DNA from: Dehalococcoidia bacterium
Lineage (GTDB): Bacteria > Chloroflexota > Dehalococcoidia > Dehalococcoidales > UBA5760
Reading direction: 5' to 3'
DNA length: 7,154 nt
NCBI GenBank assembly: GCA_030639215.1
Contig: DAOWDD010000023.1
Span: forward strand, 1-7,154
The notes below the pieces were generated by a model. That model was not told the origin of the DNA. It searched no databases and saw only the letters and a list, made by a program, of their open reading frames with translations. The translations under genes were made by a program, and so were the position numbers. This document shows, one piece after another, positions 1-6,502 of the stretch (position 1 is its first letter; each line of letters begins with the position of its first letter).

Positions 1-1004
1 TCCAGGTCTTTCAATATTGCTTTACGGGCTTCAAAACGGTCAAGTCCTTTATAGGGACCGGCATTTTCATTCATGGTGGCGTCGGGGTTTAATATATTTA
101 TTTCTTCCAATCCCTGCCGCCGGGCAACCTCGAAATCAACCGGGTCGTGGGACGGGGTAATCTTAACGGCACCGGTGCCGAAGTCAGGGTTAACTGCCTC
201 GTCAGCCAGGATAGGTATTGCCCGGTTCACTGCGGGAAGGATGACCTTCTTACCGAGTATATCGCTAAACCGCTCGTCATTGGGGTTGACCGCTACGGCA
301 GTATCGCCGAGGATTGTTTCCGGGCGGGTAGTAGCAACCGTGATGAACTTATGGTCGTCTTCCGCCAGGGGGTAGTTGACATAGTATAGGTGCCCTGTGA
401 CATCTTTGTGGTCAACCTCGAGGTCGGAGAGGGCAGTGGCGCAGCGGGGGCACCAGTTGATAATCCTTTCCCCCCGGTAGATTAGACCTTTCTCGTAGAG
501 ATGGACGAAGACGGTGCGCACAGCTCGACTCGGCCCCTCATCCAGGGTGAAGCGCTCCCGGCTCCAATCACAGGAAATTCCCAGCCTCTGGTGCTGCTCA
601 CTGATAGTTTGGCGGCACTTCTCTGCCCACCGGTACATCCTGTCCAGGAATTTCTGCCGCCCCAGTTGATGGCGGTCCAGTCCTTCTTCGGTCAGCATTT
701 GCTCTACCACGACCTGGGCAGCGATGCCGGCGTGGTCGAAGCCGGGGAGCCACAGTGTCGGATCGCCCTTCATCCGGTGCCAGCGGGTCATGATATCCTC
801 CAGGATAGCGGTCAACGCATGCCCGATATGAAGCTCGCCGGTAACATTGGGTGGGGGCATAATAATAACGAAGGGCTTCTTTTTGGGGTCTATCTTTGCT
901 GTGAAGTAGCCCTTCTCTATCCAGAACTGGTACCACTTAGACTCAACCTTACCCGGTTTATATGCCTTGGGCATCTCTTCCTGTATCCTTGCTGGTTCTG
1001 CCAT
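1..1004 (-). CDS. valS: Valyl-tRNA synthetase, N-terminal part (3' end cut by window edge)
   Basis: Class I aminoacyl-tRNA synthetase that activates valine and charges tRNA-Val in the cytoplasm. I translated 334 codons from the ATG at 1004-1002; the frame stays open to the left edge, so only about the first third of a usual ~880-residue ValRS is present. Visible signatures: KVESKWYQFW (residues 19-28), PPPNVTGELHIGHAL (50-64) with the ATP-binding HIGH at 59-62, WLPGFDHAGIAAQ (85-97), INWCPRCATALSDLEV (182-197), and the CP1 editing domain with TTRPET (225-230), DTAVAVNP (234-241) and GTGAVKITPSHD (276-287). The KMSKS loop and anticodon-binding domain lie outside. PGFDHAGIAAQ differs slightly from the usual PGTDHAGIATQ. 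A modest AAGG ribosome site (1010-1013) lies 5 bases before the ATG. It is probably the last visible gene of the nnr-coaX-coaBC-valS operon, 69 bases after coaBC. ValRS rather than IleRS or LeuRS is supported by the NVTGxLHxGHAL and NWCPRC wording. Confidence 0.96.
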   Translation of the reverse strand, partial: MAEPARIQEEMPKAYKPGKVESKWYQFWIEKGYFTAKIDPKKKPFVIIMPPPNVTGELHIGHALTAILEDIMTRWHRMKGDPTLWLPGFDHAGIAAQVVVEQMLTEEGLDRHQLGRQKFLDRMYRWAEKCRQTISEQHQRLGISCDWSRERFTLDEGPSRAVRTVFVHLYEKGLIYRGERIINWCPRCATALSDLEVDHKDVTGHLYYVNYPLAEDDHKFITVATTRPETILGDTAVAVNPNDERFSDILGKKVILPAVNRAIPILADEAVNPDFGTGAVKITPSHDPVDFEVARRQGLEEINILNPDATMNENAGPYKGLDRFEARKAILKDL

Positions 1005-1073
1005 AGTTACCTTATCTCACGTTTAGTCAGCGTCTCAAAGGGGGTAATTTCTCGCCCTCCCCCGCTAATAGAG

Positions 1074-2255
1074 CTAAATAAGCTTAGCCACTCTGTCCAG
1101 TATTCTATCCGCCACCTCTCTCTTGCTGAGCAGGGGCAGGGCTTCCTCATTGCCCTGTTTGTCTATGATGGTTACCTTGTTGGTATCGACGCCGAAGCCG
1201 CTCCCGGCATCGGTGATGTCATTGGCAACTATCAGGTCAAGCTGCTTCTTTACCAGTTTTTGCCTGGCGTTGGCGATTACATTCTCACTTTCGGCGGCAA
1301 AGCCGATCTTGAGGAAGTTGCCCTTTACCTGACTCAGGATATCCGGTGTCCTGATTAGCTCCAGGTTCAGGCTGGGATGCTCTTTCTTAATCTTGGCCTT
1401 GGTTGCCTTCCTCGGCTGGTAGTCGGAGACGGCGGCTGCCATAATCAGGGCATCCGCTTGGGCTACTGACCTGGCTACTGCCTTCTTCATCTCGGCAGTG
1501 GTCCTGACTGGGGTGACAGCTATACCTGCTGGTTTGGGCAGCAGGGTGGGGGCGGTAATCAGTGATACGGTGGCTCCTCTGTCCCTGGCCGCTTCGGCTA
1601 GAGCATACCCCATCTTACCTGAGGCGCGATTGCCGATATGGCGGACAGGGTCAATCGGCTCCTGAGTGCCGCCGGCGGTAACCACAATATGCTTTCCCGC
1701 CAGGTCATTACCTTTACTCAATATCTGCTTTATGCTGGCGATGATTTTCTCTGTTTCGGCCAGGCGCCCTTCACCTATTCTGCCTGAGGCTAAGCGGCCG
1801 CAGACAGGTTCAACAATGGTAAAGCCCCTGGCTTTGAGTTCAGCCAGGTTGTGTTGAGTAGCCGGGTTATGGAGCATATTAACGTTCATCGCCGGCACCA
1901 GTATAACCGGCGCTTTAGTCGCCAGTACGGTGCAGCCAATCATATCGTCGGCAATGCCGACCGCCAGCCTGGCAATGATATCGGCGGTAGCCGGGGCGAT
2001 AACCACGATGTCAGCAGCCTCAGCCAGGGCGACATGCTCAACACTGAACTCGGAACTGGCCTCCCACATACTGGTTACTACCGGCCGGTCGGTGAGACTG
2101 CGGAAGGTCAGAGGGCTTACGAACCTTGTCGCTGATTCGCTCATCACTACCTCAACCCGGGCTCCTGCCTGGGTCAGCCTGCTGGCAAGCTCGGCAGCCT
2201 TGTAGGCGGCGATACTTCCAGTTATGCCTAATACTACAGTCTTCCCGGTTAGCAT
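1074..2255 (-). CDS. coaBC: Bifunctional phosphopantothenoylcysteine decarboxylase / phosphopantothenate-cysteine ligase (CoaBC)
   Basis: CoaB joins 4'-phosphopantothenate to cysteine using CTP, and CoaC decarboxylates the product to 4'-phosphopantetheine with FMN; both are cytosolic steps of CoA synthesis. With the ATG start the protein has 393 residues, normal for CoaBC. CoaC half: GITGSIAAYKA flavin loop (10-20), active-site His74 in EHVALAEAADIVVIAPATAD, PAMN (121-124), then GRLASGRIGEGRL (153-165). The family's catalytic cysteine position (E. coli Cys158) is Ser157 here. CoaB half: TAGGTQEPIDPVRHIGNRASGKMG contains Asn209, AAAVSDYQP follows, and KIKK starts at Lys288, matching E. coli Asn210 and Lys289. 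The one-residue offset holds at every motif and supports this start. A longer TTG start at 2279 overlaps the coaX stop (TTGA) but has no ribosome site, whereas the ATG follows AAGGAG. It sits directly after coaX, the enzyme supplying its substrate. Confidence 0.96.
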   Translation of the reverse strand: MLTGKTVVLGITGSIAAYKAAELASRLTQAGARVEVVMSESATRFVSPLTFRSLTDRPVVTSMWEASSEFSVEHVALAEAADIVVIAPATADIIARLAVGIADDMIGCTVLATKAPVILVPAMNVNMLHNPATQHNLAELKARGFTIVEPVCGRLASGRIGEGRLAETEKIIASIKQILSKGNDLAGKHIVVTAGGTQEPIDPVRHIGNRASGKMGYALAEAARDRGATVSLITAPTLLPKPAGIAVTPVRTTAEMKKAVARSVAQADALIMAAAVSDYQPRKATKAKIKKEHPSLNLELIRTPDILSQVKGNFLKIGFAAESENVIANARQKLVKKQLDLIVANDITDAGSGFGVDTNKVTIIDKQGNEEALPLLSKREVADRILDRVAKLI

Positions 2256-2259
2256 TTTT

Positions 2260-2265
2260 CTCCTT
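2260..2265 (-). promoter_or_regulatory. Shine-Dalgarno site that decides the coaBC start
   Basis: AAGGAG on the minus strand is followed by four A residues and the ATG at 2255-2253. The alternative TTG at 2279-2277 has no purine-rich site before it. The spacing is slightly short, but this is the only good site near the start. It lies just after the coaX stop, so coaBC translation may be coupled to coaX. Confidence 0.75.
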
Positions 2266-2275
2266 GCTGGATAGT

Positions 2276-3043
2276 TCAAGCCCGGTTCATCAGGTAGATG
2301 AGCCTTAGCCCAATCAGTGTCAGGTTGGGGTTTACCACGTCGAATACCGCTGTTTCTTTAGCCATAAGCGTGGACCAGCCCCCGGTAGCCACCACCCTGG
2401 CTTTTTCTCCTAGCTCTTGCTGGATGCGAGCAATCATACCTTCAATAAGTGCCACGTAGCCAAAAATAATCCCTGACTGCATCGCGGTAACAGTGCTGGT
2501 GCCGATAGCATGTTTGGGATGGGTTAATTCCACCCGGGGCAGCATTGCTGCCTGCATGAACAGGGTCTCGGCTGCCGTATTTATCCCCGGGGCAATCACT
2601 CCTCCCTGGTAGCAGCCTTCCCTGGACACAATGTCGAAGGTAGTCGCCGTCCCCAGGTCGGTAACGATGATGGGGCCGCCATAGAGGTGGTGGGCGGCGG
2701 CGGTATTGACGATACGGTCGGCGCCAACCTCTCTGGGGTTGTCTATACGTATAGAGACCCCGGTCTTGACCCCGGCGCCTACTACCAATGGCGAGAGGCG
2801 AAAATAGCGCTGAAACAGGTCCTCATAGGTGGTTATCAGCGGGGGGACGACACTGCACATGGCTACCGCCGTAATATCAGGCGTATCCAGGTTCTGGTGG
2901 CGCAGCAGGTTAAGCAGGAGGGCAGCATACTCATCCGCCATACGGTGAATATTTGTCGCCATATGCCAGGTAGCCCGAAGCTTCACGTCTTCAAAGACCC
3001 CCAGTGTGGTATCAGTATTTCCGATATCAATAGCTAATAGCAT
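2276..3043 (-). CDS. coaX: Type III pantothenate kinase (CoaX)
   Basis: Phosphorylates pantothenate to 4'-phosphopantothenate with ATP, the first committed step of CoA synthesis. It is a cytosolic ASKHA-fold enzyme, normally a dimer needing a monovalent cation, and family members generally lack the CoA feedback inhibition of CoaA. The 255-residue length is typical. Motifs in order: AIDIGNT (4-10, phosphate loop), NPREVGADRIVNTAAA (102-117) with the expected catalytic Asp109, TDLGTATTFD (128-137), GGVIAPGINTAAETLF (147-162) and ATGGWS (219-224). The ATG at 3043 is secure: a TGA stop lies four codons upstream in frame, and MLLAIDIGNT is a normal family N-terminus. The only Shine-Dalgarno-like run (AAGGG) is about 15 bases from the ATG, so initiation may be weak or helped by coupling to nnr, 49 bases upstream. 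Older annotations call this family Baf-type transcriptional activators; the kinase motifs make that name unsuitable. Confidence 0.96.
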   Translation of the reverse strand: MLLAIDIGNTDTTLGVFEDVKLRATWHMATNIHRMADEYAALLLNLLRHQNLDTPDITAVAMCSVVPPLITTYEDLFQRYFRLSPLVVGAGVKTGVSIRIDNPREVGADRIVNTAAAHHLYGGPIIVTDLGTATTFDIVSREGCYQGGVIAPGINTAAETLFMQAAMLPRVELTHPKHAIGTSTVTAMQSGIIFGYVALIEGMIARIQQELGEKARVVATGGWSTLMAKETAVFDVVNPNLTLIGLRLIYLMNRA

Positions 3044-3092
3044 TTTGTCTGTTCAGCCCTTCTTATTATCAAGGTACAGATAGTAGTCTGAA

Positions 3093-4643
3093 TTACTCTT
3101 CTTTTAGTTGCTTGATAACCAGTGGTAGTACCGGGAGAAGGTCGCTGGCAATCATACCGGTATCGCCCAGCCGGGACCTGACTATCTCACCGGCTTCCCC
3201 GTGGAGGAAGACACCGGCGGCGGCGGCATCAAAGAATGAGAGCCCTTGCGCTACCAGTCCGGCGATAATCCCGCTCAAGACGTCGCCGGTGCCGGCTGAT
3301 GCCAGTCCCGGATTGGCTACCGGGCTGATTCCGGTGCGGCCATCCGGTGTGGCGACAACGGTACAGGCCCCTTTAAGGACAATTGTTTTATTCATCTTTC
3401 GGGCCAGTCCTTTCGTGATGCCTATCCGGTCTGACTGCACTTCGTCTACCGTGACTCCAGCCAGTCTGGCCATTTCACCGGGATGCGGAGTAAGGATAGC
3501 GTCGCCGGTTAACCGCTGCCACCAGTTCGGGACTCTGGCCAGGATATTGAGGGCGTCGGCATCCAGAATGAGAGGTGACGGCACTGCTCGTACTCTCAAG
3601 AGTAGGTCCTCGATGAATTTTATTACCGGTTGGCTTTGTCCCAGCCCGCAGCCCAGAAGCAGCGCATTATAGCCGTTAAGGTTCTGGTGTATCAGCTTGG
3701 CTGCGCCCGGGGAGATGATGCCGGGGTGGGACTCGGGTAGTGGTAGATAGGTTGCTTCAGTCAGCTTGGCGGCGAGAATAGACTGTATTCTGGTCGCCGT
3801 CGCCAGCGTTACCAGTCCGGTCCCGACGCGCATTGCGCTGCTGCAGGCTAAGTAGGCTGCGCCGATATAGTTGTTGGAGCCGGCAACGACAATGACCCTG
3901 CCAAAGGTCCCCTTGTTAGCATTAAGCGGGCGCCGGGGTAGAACCGACCTGACCCAATCAGCGGTGATTAGCTCATCAGTTGCCTGCTCCGCCAGGTAGG
4001 CAGGGATGCCGATATCAGCTACGGTTATCCTGCCGGTCCTTTCCACCCCGGGGGATTTGAATAAACCGATTTTGGGGAAGGCAAGGGTAATAGTATTGTC
4101 GGCATAGAGACAGGAAGGGTCGACCGCTCCGGTATCGGCGTTCAGACCCGAAGGTAAGTCCACCGCAATGATGCGAAGCCCGGGCCTCTTAGCCTGGTTA
4201 ATCACATCCAGGGTCTTCTTCAGGTCGCCGTGAAACGGGCGAATTCTGCCGATTCCAAACATAGCATCAATAACAGCGCTGGTTGATGGCAGCAGTTCCG
4301 CCAGTTTGTCCAGGGCTGCCTCCTTGGTGGCGTCAATACAGTTTATACTGCGTTCCCGGGCCAGTTTGAGGTTTGGGTCATCCGGTGGTCTTTCGCTGAA
4401 GAGGAAGAGGGTGACCTCAGCTCCCCAGTCCTGAAGGTGGCGAGCCGTAACCAGTCCGTCCCCGCCGTTATTTCCCGGTCCGATTAGGACAAGAATAGCC
4501 TTTTCACTAACGGCGCCTAGGATCTTTCTAACTTCCTCAGCGACTGCTGCCCCGGCGTTCTCCATAAGTTTGTCCGCCGGTAAGCCGATATTGGCGCAGT
4601 CCTGGTCTGCTTGACGTGTCTGGTTAGCGGTTAGAATTTTCAC
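3093..4643 (-). CDS. nnr: Bifunctional NAD(P)H-hydrate epimerase / ADP-dependent NAD(P)H-hydrate dehydratase
   Basis: Repairs hydrated nicotinamide cofactors: the N-terminal YjeF_N domain interconverts R- and S-NAD(P)HX, and the C-terminal ribokinase-like domain dehydrates S-NAD(P)HX to NAD(P)H using ADP (ATP in eukaryotes). The 516-residue length is normal for the fused form. Epimerase part (about 1-225): MKILTANQTRQAD, LMENAG (26-31), GPGNNGGDGLVTARHL (55-70), DAMFGIG (126-132), AVDLPSGLNADTG (160-172). Dehydratase part (about 230-510): NKGTFGRVIVVAGS (243-256), LDADALNIL (360-368), LTPHPGEMARL (384-394), NPGLASAGTGDVLSGIIAGL (444-463) with the expected catalytic Asp454 in GTGD. The start is GTG, supported by GAGAGG seven bases upstream (4651-4656) and by the normal N-terminal wording. 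It is the first gene of the leftward operon, about 50 bases downstream of a good promoter. Both domains look intact. Confidence 0.96.
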   Translation of the reverse strand: MKILTANQTRQADQDCANIGLPADKLMENAGAAVAEEVRKILGAVSEKAILVLIGPGNNGGDGLVTARHLQDWGAEVTLFLFSERPPDDPNLKLARERSINCIDATKEAALDKLAELLPSTSAVIDAMFGIGRIRPFHGDLKKTLDVINQAKRPGLRIIAVDLPSGLNADTGAVDPSCLYADNTITLAFPKIGLFKSPGVERTGRITVADIGIPAYLAEQATDELITADWVRSVLPRRPLNANKGTFGRVIVVAGSNNYIGAAYLACSSAMRVGTGLVTLATATRIQSILAAKLTEATYLPLPESHPGIISPGAAKLIHQNLNGYNALLLGCGLGQSQPVIKFIEDLLLRVRAVPSPLILDADALNILARVPNWWQRLTGDAILTPHPGEMARLAGVTVDEVQSDRIGITKGLARKMNKTIVLKGACTVVATPDGRTGISPVANPGLASAGTGDVLSGIIAGLVAQGLSFFDAAAAGVFLHGEAGEIVRSRLGDTGMIASDLLPVLPLVIKQLKEE

Positions 4644-4650
4644 AGTGCTT

Positions 4651-4656
4651 CCTCTC
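4651..4656 (-). promoter_or_regulatory. Shine-Dalgarno site for the GTG start of nnr
   Basis: GAGAGG on the minus strand, with seven bases before the GTG at 4643-4641. It supports a GTG start, as no in-frame ATG fits the family's N-terminus (LTANQTRQAD begins at residue 4). Confidence 0.7.
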
Positions 4657-4694
4657 GTACAAAGTAGCCTGCCTGAGGTATTGTTGACAATTTG

Positions 4695-4723
4695 AGTGTA
4701 GCAATATTCCGAGCGGGGGTCAA
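4695..4723 (-). promoter_or_regulatory. Candidate sigma-70-type promoter for the nnr-coaX-coaBC-valS operon
   Basis: On the minus strand a -35 box TTGACC (4723-4718, five of six consensus bases) is followed by exactly 17 bases and a -10 box TACACT (4700-4695, four of six). Transcription would start near 4688, leaving a leader of about 45 bases before the nnr GTG. It lies between the upstream gene's terminator and nnr, as expected for the operon promoter. This is pattern matching only. Confidence 0.65.
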
Positions 4724-4770
4724 ATCTCTATGCATGGCAATTCATTCCGGGGGTTACTTGACATAAGGTT

Positions 4771-4781
4771 AGTACAGTACT
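4771..4781. repeat. Short odd-centred palindrome upstream of the operon promoter
   Basis: AGTAC-A-GTACT is a perfect 5+1+5 palindrome, about 50 bases upstream of the candidate -35 box of the nnr operon. It has the shape of a small operator half-site pair, but it is short, single-copy in the gap and may be chance. No regulator gene is nearby. Confidence 0.25.
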
Positions 4782-4853
4782 GCCAGGAAAGGAGTGGCCT
4801 GACCTGGGGAGGTGGTTTGGGGTAAGCTTTTGGTCGTGGTTTCAGGTATCCCC

Positions 4854-4891
4854 AGAAATAAAGAAAGGGCCGGACCCGGGTCCGGCCCTTT
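4854..4891 (-). terminator. Intrinsic terminator of the 2-hydroxyacid dehydrogenase gene
   Basis: Positions 4864-4891 form a perfect 28-base palindrome (arm AAAGGGCCGGAC, centre CCGG), giving a 12-base-pair GC-rich stem with a four-base loop. In the minus-strand transcript the stem begins nine bases after the dehydrogenase TAG stop and ends in a T-rich run (TTTCTTTATTTCT). This is a textbook Rho-independent terminator. It separates the dehydrogenase unit from the nnr operon. The T-run on the opposite side is much poorer, so bidirectional use is unlikely. Confidence 0.9.
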
Positions 4892-4900
4892 ATCAGTCCG

Positions 4901-5896
4901 CTATTTCCTTAGCTCCTCATTTACCAGGTTCGGTGGGACCTCTCCCCGCAGTGCGGCTAATAGATTCTGGATAGCTAGGGAGACGTACGATCTTCTGGCC
5001 CTCCAGGTGGCGCTAGCCAGGTGTGGTGTAACCACTACGTTGTCGAGGTCAGCCATGCCTTCGGATAGAGCGGGTTCGTTCTCAAAAACGTCGAGGGCGG
5101 CTCCGGCTATTCGTTTTTCTTTGAGGAATTTCACCAGCGCCTTTTCGTCGATAACCGGCCCTCGGGCTACGTTGACCAGATAGGCGGTCGGTTTCATCAG
5201 GGAAAACTCCTTCTCTCCGATGAGGTGGAAGGTCTTCCCCGGGATTAGAGGACAGTGTAGGGTAACAAAATCAGACTCTTTAAGCAGTGTCTCTAAGGGG
5301 ACCCTTTTCGCCTTTAGTTCCCTCTCTGTCTCCGGGTCGGCCGGAATTTCATCAGCATATAGAATCCTTAAGTCCCATCCCCGGGCCATTTTGGCTACCT
5401 TCCTGCCGATTCTACCGAAACCGACGATGCCCAGGGTTCCTTCCGGAATATCGGCTCCGATGTAGTCGGCTGGTCCCCAGCCGAGAAATCGCCTGGCCCT
5501 GACATCCCTATCGCCCTCAACGATTCGTTTGGTTACCGCCAGCAGTAGCGCCCAGGTCGCTTCCGCTACGGCGCTGGCAATATCCTGGGAGGGGGTGTTG
5601 GCGACAAAGATTCCCTTCGCCGTAGCCACTTCAATATCAATATGACTGAAGGCGACACCGATACTGGCGATTATCTTCAGTTTGCTTCCTGCCTCAATTA
5701 TCTCTTTGTCAAGGAAGGGGTCGCCGACAGAAATGAGGACGCCGTCCTTATCTTTCACCCCTGCCATCAGTTCGCTCTTTTCGATAATCCGGTCAAGGGG
5801 AAATACCTCCAACTCGCACTCCTTCTCCATTTGACTGTAATCGTCCGGGGCAATGTGCTTGATAGTACTTCTGGTCACAAAAACGTTTGGTTTCAT
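4901..5896 (-). CDS. D-isomer-specific 2-hydroxyacid dehydrogenase (glyoxylate/hydroxypyruvate reductase-like)
   Basis: NAD-dependent cytosolic oxidoreductase that interconverts a 2-oxoacid and a D-2-hydroxyacid. The 331 residues comprise the split substrate-binding domain and a central Rossmann domain. Visible: the NTPSQDIASAVAEATWALLL segment (100-119), TLGIVGFGRIGRKVA (154-168) with the GxGxxG nucleotide loop at 159-164, Asp182 at the end of the second Rossmann strand (favours NAD over NADP), VNVARGPVID (241-250) with catalytic Arg245, LDVFENEP (268-275) with Glu274, and TPHLASAT (290-297) with His292. All three catalytic residues are present. There is no ACT or long C-terminal domain, so it is not long-form SerA. 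The wording is closest to glyoxylate/hydroxypyruvate reductases, but phosphoglycerate or another 2-oxoacid is possible, so no symbol is given. The ATG at 5896 follows AAGGAGG; a GTG at 5935 would add 13 non-family residues and has no ribosome site. It appears monocistronic. Confidence 0.92.
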   Translation of the reverse strand: MKPNVFVTRSTIKHIAPDDYSQMEKECELEVFPLDRIIEKSELMAGVKDKDGVLISVGDPFLDKEIIEAGSKLKIIASIGVAFSHIDIEVATAKGIFVANTPSQDIASAVAEATWALLLAVTKRIVEGDRDVRARRFLGWGPADYIGADIPEGTLGIVGFGRIGRKVAKMARGWDLRILYADEIPADPETERELKAKRVPLETLLKESDFVTLHCPLIPGKTFHLIGEKEFSLMKPTAYLVNVARGPVIDEKALVKFLKEKRIAGAALDVFENEPALSEGMADLDNVVVTPHLASATWRARRSYVSLAIQNLLAALRGEVPPNLVNEELRK

Positions 5897-5900
5897 TCTT

Positions 5901-5907
5901 CCTCCTT
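5901..5907 (-). promoter_or_regulatory. Strong Shine-Dalgarno site that decides the dehydrogenase start
   Basis: AAGGAGG on the minus strand, four bases before the ATG at 5896-5894. It lies inside the longer reading frame that opens with GTG at 5935, which has no such site, so the shorter protein is preferred. Confidence 0.8.
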
Positions 5908-5938
5908 TTCCATAAATATTCTTGTCTCGTATCACAAA

Positions 5939-5968
5939 AGTTTAATATATTTTGATTTTGTGGGTCAA
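5939..5968 (-). promoter_or_regulatory. Candidate promoter of the 2-hydroxyacid dehydrogenase gene
   Basis: On the minus strand TTGACC (5968-5963) is followed by 18 bases and TAAACT (5944-5939), within a distinctly AT-rich 75-base gap between the Mut7-C stop and the dehydrogenase start. The implied start near 5932 leaves a leader of about 35 bases holding the AAGGAGG site. The -35 box is good and the -10 box is mediocre. The -35 begins immediately after the upstream gene's TAA. Confidence 0.45.
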
Positions 5969-5971
5969 GAA

Positions 5972-6430
5972 TTAGAGGCTTTCCGTGGAATGATGGCTGA
6001 ATTTCTTTAACCTCTCTGTCATTGCCTGCCAGTGGGTCCCCCTCCAGTAGAGTCGATGGCAGTTAGGGCACTCCATATACTGGTCCTGGGTTCGAAAGAC
6101 ATAGGGGGGTACCCGGCTTTTCACCTGGGGCTTGTTTTTTCCCATCAGGGGCTGGTTGCATTCCAGGCAGATGGTGAACGGATTGAAGAAGGAACTCAGT
6201 CCCAGTGTATCTATTACCTGGAGCATCTGACGCTCGGACTCATCACCTCGAATAAGGATGGCCTTGATTCGCCCGCTGGTCACCACTCGTCTTTTCATAA
6301 TCTGGGTATCTTTGGTCAGTATCACCCTGCCCTCGTCTTTAGCAATGGCTATCATCTGGGAATCATTGCTGCCGTTAAAGAACAGGGTATCGTACCCTGC
6401 CATTCGCAGCCACCTGGCCAGCTTACCCAC
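5972..6430 (-). CDS. Mut7-C PIN-like putative RNase with zinc ribbon; true start uncertain
   Basis: Mut7-C family protein: a PIN-like nuclease fold followed by a zinc ribbon, usually a stand-alone ~150-170-residue cytosolic protein of unproven substrate, thought to cleave RNA. From the GTG at 6430 it has 152 residues: GKLARWLRMAGYDTLFF (2-18), VILTKD (36-41) with a conserved acidic residue, LIRGDES (59-65), a zinc ribbon with Cys88/Cys91 and Cys121/Cys124, and YWRGTHW (128-134). The same frame is open upstream of the GTG and reads SPKFIVDANV, the family's first strand with its expected catalytic Asp (codon 6439-6437). That Asp would be lost with the GTG start. No ATG, GTG or TTG lies between the in-frame TAA (6502-6500) and 6430. 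An ATA at 6466-6464 follows AAGGGG by seven bases, so the real protein probably begins at 6466 or 6463 with a non-canonical, mutated or misread start. The coordinates given are the conservative ones. Confidence 0.85.
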   Translation of the reverse strand: MGKLARWLRMAGYDTLFFNGSNDSQMIAIAKDEGRVILTKDTQIMKRRVVTSGRIKAILIRGDESERQMLQVIDTLGLSSFFNPFTICLECNQPLMGKNKPQVKSRVPPYVFRTQDQYMECPNCHRLYWRGTHWQAMTERLKKFSHHSTESL

Positions 6431-6473
6431 ATTGGCATCGACAATGAATTTCGGACTATCTATTATTCTTCTT

Positions 6474-6479
6474 CCCCTT
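6474..6479 (-). promoter_or_regulatory. Orphan Shine-Dalgarno-like site before the start-less Mut7-C N-terminus
   Basis: AAGGGG on the minus strand is seven bases before the ATA at 6466-6464, which is in frame with Mut7-C. Ideal spacing to a codon one base away from ATG suggests this is the native ribosome site of the gene. It is 43 bases from the GTG at 6430, too far to serve that codon. Confidence 0.5.
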
Positions 6480-6502
6480 GTCTCCGGTGATTGCTTGGCT
6501 TA

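Noticed and set aside
1005..1073. Possible T-box or other riboswitch leader before valS
   Set aside because: Only 69 bases are available and no T-box core, specifier stem or terminator hairpin can be seen.
501..1358. A 285-codon plus-strand open frame across the valS start and coaBC end
   Set aside because: It is antisense to two strongly supported genes, spans the coaBC-valS boundary, has no recognisable domain, and is best explained as a composition shadow.
2253..2279. TTG start for coaBC overlapping the coaX stop
   Set aside because: There is no ribosome site before it, the ATG at 2255 has AAGGAG, and motif numbering matches E. coli CoaBC almost exactly from the ATG.
3112..3672. A 186-codon plus-strand open frame inside nnr
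   Set aside because: It is antisense to the conserved dehydratase domain of nnr, is rich in Ser/Pro/Arg as mirror frames often are, and shows no family motif.
4812..5183. A 123-codon plus-strand open frame starting in the intergenic gap
   Set aside because: It runs through the terminator hairpin and antisense to the dehydrogenase, and its GTG start abuts GGAGG without spacing.
5894..5935. GTG start for the 2-hydroxyacid dehydrogenase
   Set aside because: The 13 extra residues are not family-like and would include the translated Shine-Dalgarno region; the ATG at 5896 follows AAGGAGG.
6032..6490. A 152-codon plus-strand open frame opposite Mut7-C
   Set aside because: It is an exact mirror of the Mut7-C gene, whose cysteine and YWRGTHW motifs are far more convincing.
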